From: Coriaria nepalensis
Lineage: Eukaryota; Streptophyta; Magnoliopsida; Cucurbitales; Coriariaceae
Direction: 5' to 3'
Length of the DNA stretch: 64,000 bases
Assembly: GCA_027186245.1 (NCBI GenBank)
Contig: CP114497.1
Span: 7,757,501-7,821,500 of the forward strand
The notes beneath the pieces are model-generated. The model saw only the letters and a list, made by a program, of their open reading frames with translations. It was not told the origin of the DNA and searched no databases. Within the stretch, counting starts at the first letter, position 1, and each line of letters starts with the position of its first letter. The position numbers and the translations under genes are program-made. Positions 11,335 through 24,962 of the stretch are shown here, one piece after another.

Positions 11335-12930
11335 ATGCCTCGACCAGGTCCAAGACCTTATGAGTGTGTAAGAAGAGCTTGGCACAGTGAAAGACACCAA
11401 CCCATCAGAGGTTCTCTCATTCAGGAGATTTTCAGGTTCTTTTTTTTTTCAATCTGTTTTAATGGAATCTGTGAAAGTAATGAACTTTTCTCCATAGTTT
11501 CTTAATCTGTGATGGGGTTTTTTTGATTTTTGATTTACTTGATTTGATTAGGGTTGCTAATGAGATTCATGGTCCAGCTACTAAGAAAAACAAAGAATGG
11601 CAAGAGAAGCTTCCTATAGTTGTCCTTAAAGTAGAAGAAATCATGTACTCTAAAGCCAATTCTGAGGTTTTCCCAATTCATAATTCCCTCATATTCTTAT
11701 CTTCATTGAATCTGTTCTCTGTTTTTTGAGGATTATGCGCTCTACATTTCCTACATTCTTATCAGAAACTTAAAAAGGCTCAAAATTTGTTTATTGTTCT
11801 TATATTTTGTGCTTCTAAAGCTTATATCTTCCATACATATTATTGCATATATAGGCTGAATACATAGACCTCAAAATACTTTGGGACAGAGTTAATGATG
11901 CCATTAACACAATAATTCGACTTGATGAAAGTACAGAAACCGGAGAGTTTCTCCCACCTTGCATCGAAGGTACACTCCTTCTCCCTCCTCCTTCCTAGTA
12001 CAAAATGTACTCATGTCATGTGCATAAGTTTTCCATCTTTTAGTTTGTGCAAACTGTATTTTAGTTGTATTGTGAGGTAAACTGAGTTTTCTATTTGGAT
12101 CCCCATTTAAGATGAACCAAAGTTTTGTGGAGTTTCAAACTTTGAATCACATGTAATTTCCATCTCTTTGTTTTGATCTCACTTCTTCAGCTGCACTCAA
12201 CTTAGGCTGCACACCTAGAAGAGCATCAAGGAGTCAAAGAAACGCTAATCCAACTTGCTACCTGAATTCGTTTACCTCTCAAGGGTCATCTAAAATGTCT
12301 TATTCTTGCATAGTAGAAAACACTTTTCAAGGGGATCATGCAAATAAATACACCTCCTACTTTTCGAGTTACGCAAAACCCGTAATTATCAATTTAACAC
12401 CTCCGAGCTCTAAACATCAAAGACTTACAACCACTCCAACCAATGAAAACCCAGCCATGAATATTACCCCATCTACTAAACCTACTCCTACTAGTATCAA
12501 ACATTTTTTCCCTAATGAAGGTTACCCACCATCAAATTTATTCTCTGTTTACCCCTTGTATTATGGATATAATGTTCAGGGTGATGGGCCTCGCCCCGGT
12601 TTTGATAGCCCAAGTGAATCTGGGTCGAAAATTTCAGATTTTGTTGATACTGGTTCCATAAAAGATGTTGATACCAGCTGTGATCTGTCATTGCGGTTGG
12701 GTCCTCTCTCTGTTTCTTGCCCTGGTATTGATATAAGGGGACCCCACCAGATTGGAGATGTTGTTTTGGGCAAGTCTCAAGAGGGAAGTGGGGTCGCTTC
12801 TTTTCCAATGGAAAAGTCAGAGCATTGTTTGAGGGAGCATGAGAATGTAGGAGCGAAAGCGAGAAAACGGAAGGAAGCTAGTTCTTCTTCATTTGTTTTC
12901 TTTGGCCAAAGCTTTCATTTAGCTATTTAA
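11335..12930 (+). CDS. plant-specific protein of unknown function (At4g32295-like)
   Basis: Four coding exons assemble into 356 residues without a stop: 11335-11435, 11552-11666, 11855-11969 and 12191-12930. All introns are GT-AG and phases fit. The N-terminal 130 residues, starting MPRPGPRPYECVRRAW and continuing through GSLIQEIFRVANEIHG, KKNKEWQEKLPIVVLKAEE-like helices and EAALNLGCTPRRASRSQRN, are helical and look highly conserved. They match a plant family I remember annotated as histone-acetyltransferase-like or KIX-like around At4g32295. The C-terminal two thirds are Ser/Thr/Pro/Asn-rich and disordered, with an EAR-like DLSLRLGPL and a basic KARKRKEASSSSF near the end. A nuclear transcription-related role is inferred, not shown. 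The leader is CT/GA-rich. Confidence 0.9.
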
Positions 12931-13598
12931 CTGGAAGCATGAGAAATGCAGGTTCTTAGACTGACTTTTTATTTTCCTTTTGTTGGGTATTTTGATTCAT
13001 AGACTTCTGAGATTGCTCGGCAAAGAATGTTTTGCTGAAGCTCTAACTACAATTAGTGTATATAAAGTGAATGGACAGACCAAGTGTTCTTTCGTGTATA
13101 GTTAGCTTTTTTGCTCAGATTTGAGCTCTATTTTCAGCAGTTTGGCATAGTAGAGAGATTAAACTCTGTCACTGGATGATGAGGGTTTGATTAGTATGTT
13201 GAGGGACAAAGAGGTACCACCATGCCTACTCCCATTCTTATTCTTATCTACCCATCAAACTCTGTCAATGTCCAATCTGTCTTGTGTACCCACTGATTCA
13301 TCATTTTGACGACATGATATGAAGAGCAATATGTCGTGGGTCCTACTAGGAATATGGTATGTCAGTTTTACTCGCACCACATGCAATAAGACTCTGCCTA
13401 TCATATGACGGGTCCCAAAAGGTGGGGTTTTAAGTTTTTCATGAATGAGGATTGTAATGGTGATTCTTTCTATTCCTTTAACAAATTGTTAGCAATTGTT
13501 TATGAAAGTGGAATAAGTTATTGACACTAGACAGGGGAAGAAAAGAAAACCGTTCTCTGCTGAACAAGAGGTACACAGCTTAGATTGGAAGAAGTTGC

Positions 13599-15507
13599 TT
13601 AACAAGATGAAGTAACAAGATTAGTGTAATGGAGTTCAATCTGCAATCTTTGATGTGGTGAAAAGTCATTTCTGTCCTGTTCTTCTTCAAGCTCACGGAC
13701 CGTTACTCCAGCAAGAAATCTCTTGATGAACTCTCTACAACACTCTTTACCTCTGCAAATCACATCATCTTCTCCTTCATTCTCTACATTTTCATGTAGC
13801 ATCATAGAACTAGAACCATCAAACTTCAATATATATGCTTGATTACACCCTTCAAAGAGTCTCTCCCCTAATGAATCAATTACATAGCAAGCATCTTCTT
13901 CCATCTTCAAGACAAAGAAATGATCATTCCAGCTCACAATGTATACACTGTCTTCCTCCTTGCTCTCTATCTCTTCCCAAATCTGATCGAAAGACATGGC
14001 TTCTTTCAAGCAATCAAATTTCTCCGGGCAGAAAAACCCGACAAAAGATTTCTCGGCCTGGACAGTTAGAGGCCGAATCTTTGCTTTTATAACTGTTTCC
14101 AGATCAAAGTGTCTGTCTGGAAATGTAGTTATGTATGTCTCATTGTTGCAAAGCTTTTGCCATTCCAAAGAGCCTGTTATTATCAGGTCGTCAAAATCGG
14201 GCCTCGGTTGGAATAAATGCGCTGGGCTTGAGAGGAGCCAGTGGGCCATGACGGCGACAAGTGCCGTGCAGGCGCTCTCTCCGGCTGCCTTTTTGCTTCG
14301 TTGATCTATTGAAGCAAAGAAGACTTGGGATTTTAGCCTTGATTTTCCATCTCTGCTCACTATCTCCTTCTCTTTCCACCTCTCTTCTTCTTTAATGGTT
14401 GTTACACTGTTGGTATCTAATAAAATTTCATCCGGTTCCTGTTAAAGCGAAAGAACAAATCAAGAAATGCTAAAAAGAATATTAGAAATGTTATATTGCA
14501 CGCGGCATTACCGCTTGAAAGGTTGTTACTGAGCGGTCAACGTCTTGGATTCCAACTGCATCGTTGACTTCTCCAGTCATGTCAATGGAGGTTTCCCAGG
14601 AAGGTTTTAAACTCAACCGCCTTTTCTTCTTCCATAAGAAGAACCCATTCTTCTGCACCGGATCGGGCTCCAAAGCTTGATATGGACCTGACCTGGCCTT
14701 CACATCTGAGTCAAACTCGGTCGAGTCATCCGAGTTAGGATATACGCTCTCGCCCGGACAGTTCCTTATCTCGCTCTTCTTTCTTGTAAAACCCATCACC
14801 TTCCTAAGTAATCCGCCCCCTTGCGACTGGTCCGAGCTCAGAACGATTCCGATCGGGTCGGAAACGTTTCTGACCTCTGCATAGTTCAGACATACCTGTC
14901 CAATTCTAACCATTGATGAGCAACGAAAATCAAGTAATGGGACGCCTGTTATTCAATAGTGACTCTTTGAAAAGCTTACCGCAAGAGAAGCTTCGTAGAC
15001 CTCTCTTCCGTTCTTTATAGTTACTGGAAGCTTTCTGTAAATCTCCGTCTCCATTTTTGCAGAAAATTCAGCTAAATCTAACGATACTTTCCCCAATACA
15101 GCAGTTTTACCATTTGATTTTGCTCTGTCTTCCTATTATAAATTAATCGTCTCCCCTAAATTAGCACCGAGTTTGAAGAAAAACAGATCAATTTGAAAAA
15201 GCAAGAAGAAACTTACAGATAAAATGTAGAAGGTCGAAATCCAGGAACTGAAAGAGAGATCGCAAATGCACTCGAACTCATCGTCGAATTCGATGCGTCT
15301 CTGTTTTCTGGATAGAACTCTATGAGCTGCTGTTCTGTTCTTTTGGAGATTCGATCTTCCATAGAATGGAACTGCTAGGAGACCTTGTTGATGAGGACCT
15401 TTCCATTTCATTTCAATGGAGATTCCCTCTCCATCGTTTTCCTTACGAAGTAGTCCTTCCAACTTCATCTGGTTCACTTTCACGTTCATCTTCTTTGTCA
15501 ACTTCAT
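13599..15507 (-). CDS. NT-type C2 domain protein (EEIG1/EHBP1 N-terminal family)
   Basis: Four coding exons, 15507-15217, 15132-14980, 14895-14512 and 14438-13599, assemble into 555 residues; every junction is phase 0 with GT-AG introns. The N-terminal 150 residues form an NT-C2 domain: KLEGL, ISIEMKWKGP, LAVPFYGRSNLQKNRTAAHR, EFDDEFECICDLSF and GKVSLDLAEFSAKMETEIYR. This domain is linked to membrane or organelle attachment in related proteins. The middle is charged and Ser-rich. The C-terminal domain (SACTALVAVMAHWLLSSPAH to VIDSLGERLFEGCNQAYILKF) is conserved in plant homologues but has no known activity. It resembles Arabidopsis At2g25460. It is divergent from APX-R, 960 bases away, across microsatellites. 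Confidence 0.93.
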
Positions 15508-15549
15508 CCTATTCTTCTTTCCAATTCACAAAATTTTCAGATATTTTCT

Positions 15550-15550
<1 letters not shown>

Positions 15551-15604
<54 letters not shown>
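15551..15604. repeat. compound microsatellite (AT)8(AG)19
   Basis: Eight AT units run directly into nineteen AG units, just upstream of the NT-C2 gene start and probably within its leader, where it is transcribed as CU/AU repeats. Confidence 0.95.
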
Positions 15605-15611
<7 letters not shown>

Positions 15612-15960
15612 TTTCTTAGCAGGGAGTAAGAGTGGAAGAAGTCCTGCTTTGCGCGCTTGCCCGCGTTTCCGTGCGAAGCAAACAAGGGAGGAAACCTCAC
15701 GCGATTTCTCACGTGCGCTTTCGTGGGCGTCTGGTAGCTGCTTAATTGGCACCTGGTTATTGGTCAATTGACGCGAGAGCAGGGAGGTTAGAAGGGTTAA
15801 GAGACACGTGTATCCAGCGGGAAATGCCAAGTCGGATACGCTTTGGCATTTGGATAAAGACGAGAGATGTTGAAAAGTTCTATGGGAATGCAACGTGAAT
15901 GGTTTGATTGATAGAGAATATGCAAATACCCGAACAAATAAATGCTTTCACCAAAAAAAT

Positions 15961-15995
15961 AAATAATAATAATAATTATTATTATTATTATTATA
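15961..15995. repeat. (AAT)n/(ATT)n inverted trinucleotide repeat
   Basis: A run of AAT units switches to ATT units, making a near-perfect self-complementary tract in the 1-kb intergenic region between the NT-C2 and APX-R genes. It could extrude as a hairpin; no gene function is implied. Confidence 0.85.
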
Positions 15996-16468
15996 ATTAA
16001 TAAACAAAGAAATTCATGAATTTGAATCCGGTATAAATCGTACGGATTCAAATTAGATTAAAATTGAATAAAAATTAATTTTAATCATTAAAATTTTAGA
16101 TTTTTTCTTAAATTATTTGTTAAAAAAATAGAAATTAAATAACTTATGTAACTCCATTTATCAAATAACATCTCAAAAACTGAACAGTAGTACGTAAGGA
16201 TCGATCCGGCCTGTATAGTCTGAATGGAAATGAGAGCCCGAGCAAGTTTCTTCGTTTTCCTTTTGGGCCCAATACGAGTTGGATTAATATGCATTAGGCC
16301 CATTCCGTTCATTCTTTCTCTATTTTCGCCACGTAGTTTAGTATCAGCTTGCCACGTAACCTCATCTAATAACGCGCGCTCTCTCTCTCTTTCTTTCTGA
16401 ATATTAATAAACAAATTAAATTCGAAAATTTGTTAGAGCACAAAGCCACTCTCAGCCGTTCGTTGAAG

Positions 16469-19217
16469 ATGACTTCAACCGTCTTCAACCCCTCGCTTCT
16501 CTGCTCAACCGCCGCGTTTTCTACTTCTCTCAGATTCAACTTTGAATCCAAATTTCCCGCCAAATCGAGAACTCTGTTTCTGATCACTCCGGCCATGTTC
16601 GGCGTCAAGGCTCTCGTATCCTGCTCTCTTCCCAATCCCTGCACGGATCCAGGTTAGCCACGAAATCTTCTTTTTTTGACATGGCCCCTATTTTCGAGCT
16701 TTATGATTTAGCTGAATCGATCTTTGAGTTACTGCTATATGATGCTGTTCCCATTCAGTTCAGAATGATTTCTGCGTTTCGAAGAGGAGACTTGTATTTG
16801 CTGCTACACTGCCATTTCTTTTCCCCTCGCACGAATTGATAAGGATGGGAGGATTTAGAGCTGAGGCAGTCCAGTAAGTTAAACTTATCGAAAATCCTCA
16901 ACCATCTCATTTTTTGAACACTGAATACAATTTTGGTTTTCATCTTCTGATTATTTACTTCTGTAATTTTCTGTAACGCTTGGAGTGACTGCGATACTCG
17001 TGTATTATCACATTATTATGATTTATTTTACTTTTGAATTTAAGATTCAAGAACCATTGACAATTTAACACCAATAAGGTATTTAATCTTAGTTCATATC
17101 TCATGGTTTTTTTCTTTGATTGTCATCTGCTGGTTAAAACCCTGATCTAGTATCCCGAACGATAAAGGTATCACTCTGTTTATAATGTGTGTTTCTTTTT
17201 GGTGGTAGATTGAAATGATGGTGAGCATGAAACAAATTTGAGTCAATCACTATTGATAATGCATGAATTAGTATTTGGTTATTTGCTAATTGTCCTCTAT
17301 AAACACTGAAGATCTGGTACAAGTGAAGATGCAAGAATAAGAGAAGAGGTGAGGAAGATAGTATCCAAGGGCAAGGCTTCTGGTGTGCTTCGTCTCGTAT
17401 TCCATGATGCAGGGACATATGAAACGAATGACAATTCAGGTATCTCATTGCATAAAAAATCTCTTTGACTACCCATATATTTGAATTCAGTCGAGGCTGA
17501 ACGTGGTATTTTGTTGAATTCTAGGGGCTGCTTCTTCTTTTTCACTATCAATTATGTCTTTTCAAACAATGTCATCTGACTCTATTATTGCTTCAGGTGG
17601 AATGAATGGTTCCATTGTTTATGAGCTTGATAGACCTGAAAATACAGGCCTAAAAAAATCTGTGAAGGCATGCTCTCTCTCTCTCTGTCTTTCATGAATC
17701 CGCATCATATAATGTGGGTATATATTGCACTGTTTTTACTTGATAACTCATTACAATTCTTCTTATTTTTTAAATATAGTATTCTGTGTGCTAATTGTCT
17801 TTTATGGTTTCCTTACCAGCTAACTACTGACTGCTAAGTACATATGTTTCTAGATTCTAGGAAAAGCTAAGAGTGAGGTGGATTCTGTAACACCAGGTTT
17901 ATATTCTCTCACTCCGCATCCTCCCCTGTTCTCTATACAATATAAAAAGGAGGAGATGATGTTTTCACTAGAGTAGATGGGTCTGGGCCTACTAGCTTAC
18001 ATGTTCTCTGTTACTCTGTGATCAGTATCATGGGCAGATATGATTGCTGTGGCTGGGGCTGAAGCAGTCTCAATATGTGGAGGTCCAAATATCCCAGTTG
18101 CATTGGGCAGATTGGATTCTTTGTAAGAGCCCTATTGCTTATCTTTTCCTTGTTATATGACAACAGGTAAACTTAGAATGAGGCTAACTATGTCTCTGAG
18201 ATGCACGGAATGCATTCATTTGGAAAAATTGTTTTAACCATGGGTAATGTAAACTAGAACGATTATATTTGGTCCTATTCAAATAAATGCGAAGTATCCT
18301 CTGGTTCTCACTTCTCCCTCATTTACATGCTGTATGAACTTTTTCTTGATAGGAAGCCTGATCCAGAAGGAAAACTTCCTGAAGAGTCTTTGGACGCTTT
18401 TGGTTTGAAGCAATGCTTTCAAAGATTAGGACTATCGTGAGTAATTATAAATTGTAGACACCCTTTCTCAGCACAAGTCTGATTTGATCTTAGAAAAACC
18501 TCATAATATGAATCAAGCGGTCCGACTTTGTTCCTTTTTCTTCACAGAACACAGGAACTCGTCGCTTTATCTGGAGCCCATACTCTTGGAAACAAAGGGT
18601 TTGGAAATCCTGTAGTTTTTGATAACTCATACTTCCGAATCCTTCTGGAGAAGCCATGGAAGTCTTCAGGTGCTTATCTTTTTTTAGAAGCCACATTGTG
18701 ATCTTATTATCAAACTGTCAATCTCAACATATATTTGAGTTGGTGAAAATTGATATCTGAGTTTTCATTACTGACTCCAATTCTTTTAATGTGCAGCTGG
18801 TATGTCAGGTATGGTTGGACTTCCTTCCGATCGTGCACTTATTGAAGACGACGAATGCTTAAGGTTCTTCTCTTATAACCCCTTAACTAATATTATGCAG
18901 ATAATTCAAAATAACATACTTGCAGTAATCTTACTAGAAACCTCTTCTTTCGAACATATATAACGTAGGACTTGAGGAACAGAATAGGAGAATAATATCT
19001 ACTATAGAGAGTCGCATGCATATCTATGTTCTTTTTTTTTTTTTTAATACTTTTTTTCTATATTTTCTTTTTATTATATTTATGGGATTATTGAAGAGGA
19101 ACCTGTTGAATACACAGATGGATTGCAGAGTATGCTGAGAATCAAGATTCTTTCTTTGAAGATTTCAAGAATGCATATATCAAGTTAGTGAATAATGGTG
19201 CTAAGTGGAAAAACTGA
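16469..19217 (+). CDS. APX6: APX-R, ascorbate-peroxidase-related haem peroxidase
   Basis: Ten exons give 336 residues: 16469-16652, 16759-16873, 17312-17439, 17597-17667, 17854-17896, 18026-18122, 18353-18436, 18548-18669, 18797-18863, 19118-19217. Phases all fit. The Ser/Phe-rich N-terminus (MTSTVFNPSLLCSTAAFSTS) looks like a plastid transit peptide. The distal haem motif is RLVFHDAG (Arg127, His131) and the proximal motif is LSGAHTLG (His252). Classical APX have Trp where Phe130 stands, and a KERSGFEG loop with the ascorbate-binding Arg after the proximal His; here HTLGNKGFGNP lacks it. This is the known APX-R signature (Arabidopsis At4g32320), a peroxidase that does not depend on ascorbate in the usual way. 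Intron 4 has a GC donor (17668-17669). Confidence 0.95.
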
Positions 19218-21290
19218 CGATGATATAAATTATAGTAGTAGAAATTTATGGGGAAAAGTAAAAATGTATATAAAGTGAGGGGACACTTGGTTTTCATTCC
19301 ATTTTCATTCCTTCACAGCATCGACGCCCAAAAGTTTTGCTTGAAATTCAGGTGATCAAGCTAAGAAAAAGTCTTCCTTCTCTCATGTAATATGATTGGA
19401 AATGGTAGAAGTAGGAACTATATACTAGATAGGCTATGATCCAAATCATATCTGCTGCCATGTGTTGGAATTCTATGGGATCCGACTAGGACCCATGTCA
19501 GATGAGGAAATGCATAGTCGGATGAATGTCGAGAGAGGGTCTGTAGCTAGAACGTGGATTGTCGGTTATGATTGTATACATATGCATGAATCTAGATGCC
19601 ATGCCTTAATCTTGTGCCTCCTAGCTGCCTTTCAAGTTTCATCACCCTTCTGAGTCTCTCGCGTGCTATCTTCTCATTATATCACGTGCCATGTGGGTGT
19701 GTTATAATGTTTGGATGTTTACTCGTGGCAGTCTTGCAGAAAGGTTCTGCTACAGAATACCCTTCTCAAACCCTTTCCCTTAGATACACACCGCAGCTCA
19801 GTACGGATGGGGGTCGGTAAGAGGCGGAGAAGCTTGTCCGAAAGAAAAATTGTCCGAAGGGTGTCGGTTAGATACACACCAAGACAACGAAATGTGAATG
19901 CTCGGCTTGTCACGACCTCGCCGCCGCTATGTCCATAAAGAATTTTGTGATGCTAAAGAAATTAAAATGTATAGTATTTTTTATATTTTATTTTATTTAA
20001 ATATAAAATTTATTTTCATTTATTTAGTATTTAATATAATTTATATTTTATTAAATTTATTTTTAAAAGAAGAAATTAAAATTATTATTTATTATTTATT
20101 ACTTATAATTAAATAAATGTTAAAATTATTAATTTCATTTTTTCTTACTTTAGAATCAAATCAATCATTTCCTAAATGATAATTTGTTTCTGAAATTAGA
20201 ATGATTAATATTTCTTGATTTTATTCTTTCAGTAATTTAGAATAACTTATCTTTTTCAAAACACATGATATAATTTTATAACTAAGCTCACCATTTATAT
20301 ATTATATTTATATATTATATTTATGATTATATATGTAATATGTACACATAAATAATAAAATATCGATGAATTAATCATATAAAGATTAATTCTTTTTTAT
20401 TAATTTAATAAAATATTAAAATATTAAAAAAATTATGAATTTAACAACTTATTAATAACTTATTAATTTATTAAAAATTTATTCTCTATTTAAAAATAAA
20501 TTAAATATGGATAGTTTGGTGAGTATAAAAAGAAAGTCTACTATACCTTAATTATATCAATGCAAAGTTCTAAGTTCAAGCAAATATCACAAATCTTAAA
20601 TGGCTAATTTTCTTATATTTCAATAAGAGTAAATATATATCGATAAATCAAGCATACATTGCTTTTAAAAATAGTTGATTTTTGTGACTATAGAAAGACA
20701 AAAAGAGAAATCTACAATTTTTACGTTGATAAATTTGCCCTAAAATATCATTCTGGTGAACGAAATTGCATCGCAAGTAATAGATTGAAAATATTTTTTT
20801 AATAAACAAAGATTCTAAGCCTATTATATAGATCCTATTTTGAAAAAGAGCTTCCAAAGTGGTGTTATTAAATAATTTTTTATTATAATATAAAAAAATT
20901 ATATTAAAATTTTTTATCATATTAAGAAAAAATAATAATAATATTCAAATTATCAATTTAAAAAAATAATAATCAATGAGTTGATCATATTTTAAACTTT
21001 AAAAAGAAATAATTAATGATTTGATTATGTTTTAAGGAAATCTCATAATTATATTTAAAGTTAATAGTTTATATACTAAATGAGATCTAATAAAGTTAAA
21101 ATATATATTGTTATAAATTTAATTAATTATAAATTAATATTTTATCCTAAATGGATTTGGATTAGCGCCGGACAGACCGGACCTCCTCGTCCTTTCTCTT
21201 TTTCATTTTTCAGAATTTTTTTTTTTTCTTTCTTAAATTAATAAATTTAAAAAAATTTAATCCAAATTTCGATTCCGACAGATCTCGTTC
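19218..21290. other. intergenic DNA, very AT-rich
   Basis: APX-R 3' region followed by about 2 kb of AT-rich DNA (heavy poly-A/T and TA steps from 19960 to 21150). No reading frame or repeat termini I can support. A GC-richer patch at 19700-19930 could be a decayed element but has no identifiable protein match. Confidence 0.5.
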
Positions 21291-22086
21291 GTAGGGCTCG
21301 GATCCTCCGATCGTTTGAATCACTCTTCATTATCAAACGCTCCTCTCTCTCTCCTCTTTCTCTCTCCGTCTGTTGCTCACTCTCTCATTATCTCTGCAGG
21401 CTCAGTTGTCTGCTTAGATCCTTCAAAACCTGTAGCTGAATCTCTCGGATTGAATCTAGCTAAGTAGTGTACTCTAATGGAGCTCTGATTGTGGCTCGCC
21501 ATTTCAGGTAAGAGCTTGAGCTTGAACTTCCTGCTACTTTGTTTTGTAACACTTGCGTAGATAGGCAAATCCTGTCTTTTACCTTATTCTTTCTTCGAAC
21601 CAGCACAGCACCTAGACAGAGAGTCGATTTCTGCTTAGATTTTAGCTCGATGTTTCTTCGTACTACTAGATCAAGCTAAAATGTCTTGAGATGCAATGTG
21701 GATGCTTCTGTTTGCTCTCGATTTTATGAGTAAATTGAAAGAAGGTATAACTACGGATTTGGATTAGGTTTGGACCTTTAGTCTACCCAGATTTAGTTCA
21801 TTAGACGGGGTTCCCCTCTCTCTGTATTAAGTTTTCGTTCTTGTTCTTCGTACTCATGAATAAAATGAGTTTATCTTATCTAAATGTTGTATTGATCGTA
21901 TAATTAAATATCAATGCAGCTATGATCAAAATACCTAATTTGGAAATTGGGAATTCATGTTTGTGTTTGGGCTATTACAAATATTGTGCAACTTTATAGA
22001 TTCTCTATTGTTTGTGAGTTATGAATTACTGCTTTAGTTATCAACGTACAATTCTCTCCGTTTTTTTCTTGGCAGTTAGCTGAGAG

Positions 22087-24301
22087 ATGGAATCGGAAAA
22101 TCTTTCAATGGATGATGGGATTGAGGTGGCCGTTCAAAATGGAGTCCATGAGAAACTTCCCAACTTAGTAGATGATGGTATTCTTTCAGATAATAATATT
22201 ACAGACACCATGGTACCTTATGAAAGCAGTATTGAAAATGCTGTCCACTTGGGTGATATTGAAACTAATAATTCATCTGCTGGAGACCTCAAAGAGGAGT
22301 CAGATGTTACCATAGAGCTCAATGGCTTGATTATTTCCAAGGTAGAGGATGTTTGTCTCGTCTGGTTGGTTTATTGGTTAACAATTCTTCTGATTCAAAT
22401 CCTACCATTATGCTTTTTTTTTTATAGGAAGAGGAGAAGAAGAATCATTCTAAGTTACCTAAAATGCAAAAGGATCGTGGAAAGAATAAGGATGAAAAGC
22501 CTTCTGGTGTAAAAACTGTTCCTATGAAGAGGCAGAAAGATGGAAAAGAAGCAGAAAAAGCCTCTACAGTTTCAAATGGTTCTGTCACGATGCAATCACA
22601 ATTGAAACAAGCTGTCAAAAATAGACCAGTTAGTGACAGGAAAACTCCACTTTCAAAGGTTGAAACTCTTATATTATTGGTTTCTTGCTCATAGCATTGT
22701 GGTGGATCAATTTCTTCTTTATTGCTTTTGGTCTTCATTTACACTATATTTGACTTATTTTTCAATCTGTTTCCGTCTCAAGAAGCAATCTGGGAAGTCT
22801 GATGGAGAAGAACTCACGTATGTACTGCTCTTGTAACCAAGTTTGCTTATTCTTGTTGCATTGGCTATTGTCTTTGGTTTACTTTTCTAATTTCAAACCA
22901 GTAGCAACCTTGTATGCATGTAATGTGTTTGTATTTGTTCAATTTTCTCTACTTTTGATGGCTTTGAAATCATGTATTTATTTTGCTCTTCACACTGGAT
23001 ATATTGAACTGAGGTTTCCTTGATACAGAGAGAAGAGTAACCTGAAGCCTTCAAAGATTAGTACCCAAAATACAGCTGATGTGGACTCACAGTCTTCTTT
23101 GTATCCTTTACATATTAATATTAGAAAAAAGACTATTAGGCTTTATTCATATACATATTACTGCTTATGGATGCATTATATTTTTTCCTTAGCTTCTTAA
23201 TAGAAGTCCTACAACAGGGGATTCCAAACCTCTCAGGGTTGGAGCACTTCCAAACTATGGTTTTAGTTTTAGGTGCAATGAACGAGCTGAGAAAAGGAGA
23301 GAGGTTGGTTTCTTTTGTTTTGTAATTGCTCACTTATGTAGTATTTTATAAATCATGTCCTGCAATATTTGGACTGTTAGTGTAATTTTAATGATCACAT
23401 TTTGGAGCAGTTCTATTCCAAACTTGAGGAAAAGATACATGCAAAGGAAGAAGAGAAAAATAATATTCAGGCCAAGTCCAAGGTTTGGATATTATATTTG
23501 TTGATTTCGCTTTTAAATTACCCTATGCTATCTCATAATATTCACTCAAATTTACAGGAAAACCAAGAGGCTGAGATTAAGATGCTTCGTAAAAGTTTGA
23601 CCTTCAGAGCAACTCCTATGCCAAGCTTTTATCAAGAGCCCCCACCTCCAAAGGCAGAGCTGAAGAAGGTTTGGTTTATACATTGAAAATTCATGTTGTG
23701 TATAACAAGCATTTTTTGCTGTCTATGAAACCGAACATCCAGATTCTCTGGTCCCAATATTTCACTTTTGCAATATTTGAGTTAGCTTTTGCAATCTATT
23801 TTGATGCAGATACCTACAACAAGGGCTAAATCCCCAAAGCTTGGCCGGAAGAAGAGCCCAACCAATGCAGACACTGAAGGTAACAACTATTCTAGTGATC
23901 GACCTGCCCGGCTAAGCTTGGATGAGAAAGTGTCACAGAACAACACTGTCAAAGGGCTTTTCCCAGCCCATTCAAAGAAGCCCATTCGAAAATCTCTTCC
24001 TGGACTACCCTCTGAAAAGACCACATTACCTCATGCAGTAAGTACAGTAAAAACTGCTTCTTCCAAGGTCAAAAATCATGGGAAGGACAATTCTTCAAAT
24101 CCAACAAAGGAAGAAAAATCGACTTCTTCCAATGCACAGAATGGAGAGAATACTGTCACATCCAATGCAACAGATGAACAGAAGACCATTTTGCCCCCAA
24201 CTATTGAGGCCGATCCTGTCAAAACCGAGATCAACAGTGACGATAGGCTGATAATTGAAGAGAAAGGAAAAGAAAAAGGCCCAGTTGTAATCTCATATTG
24301 A
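22087..24301 (+). CDS. TPX2/WDL-family microtubule-associated protein
   Basis: Eight coding exons assemble into 455 residues: 22087-22341, 22428-22658, 22783-22817, 23029-23100, 23204-23303, 23411-23482, 23558-23668 and 23810-24301. The TPX2 C-terminal domain spans about residues 214-305, with [60 protein letters not shown] and KLGRKKSP. This domain binds microtubules in WAVE-DAMPENED2-like proteins. The N-terminal part is acidic and then Lys-rich, and the C-terminal tail is Ser/Thr/Lys-rich and disordered. An untranslated exon near 21280-21508 followed by an intron is likely. For exon 5 I took the AG at 23202-23203, because the earlier AG at 23191-23192 breaks the frame. It resembles the Arabidopsis pair At4g32330/At2g25480. 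Confidence 0.93.
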
Positions 24302-24962
24302 AGACTTCACTTTGAGAAACAATAAAAGAGGAGGTAAGGTAAGTAAAAGAAACAAATACTTGAATCAGTCTTGAAGGACATTTTTTTTTTTTGCATTGCA
24401 AATCTGTTTTAGGTCATCATCTTTCTGTCCATATAGTCAGTAACATACATTGCTTTTTGGTTGTTTTGTGGGTTCTAGCATGTATGTACCAACGTAATCG
24501 CTGGGTTGCTTTCTTAAGTTTATGTTGTTTATGGGTTCGTTTAATTAGCTGCCTAATTATCAAGAATGCCCTACGAAAAATTTTTGGGTAAGAACATTGT
24601 GGACTTAATATTTAAGGACCATGCTAAATCCTTTATTGCCATAGGGAGGTGTTTTGATGTCATTATTCAAGGATTTAGCATCTAATCGTTTTAGTTACAC
24701 GAAAATTGTGTACGGATGGATTGCAGTTTGCATAATCATCATAGGGCTTTCGAGCAGAAGGGAAAGCATGATATTTGTTTGTATATATATGATGACGTCA
24801 TGCAGTTAGGGAACCCGAAACAGGGCTGTATGAGACTACATTCCTATGACGCTGTCCATTTTCACACACCTACGGCTACTAACCCGAAACATTAAACAAC
24901 AAATGTGTGTAGAGAAATTTTTTGTTTAGAGAAATTTTTTGTTATGGATGCATATTAAAAAA

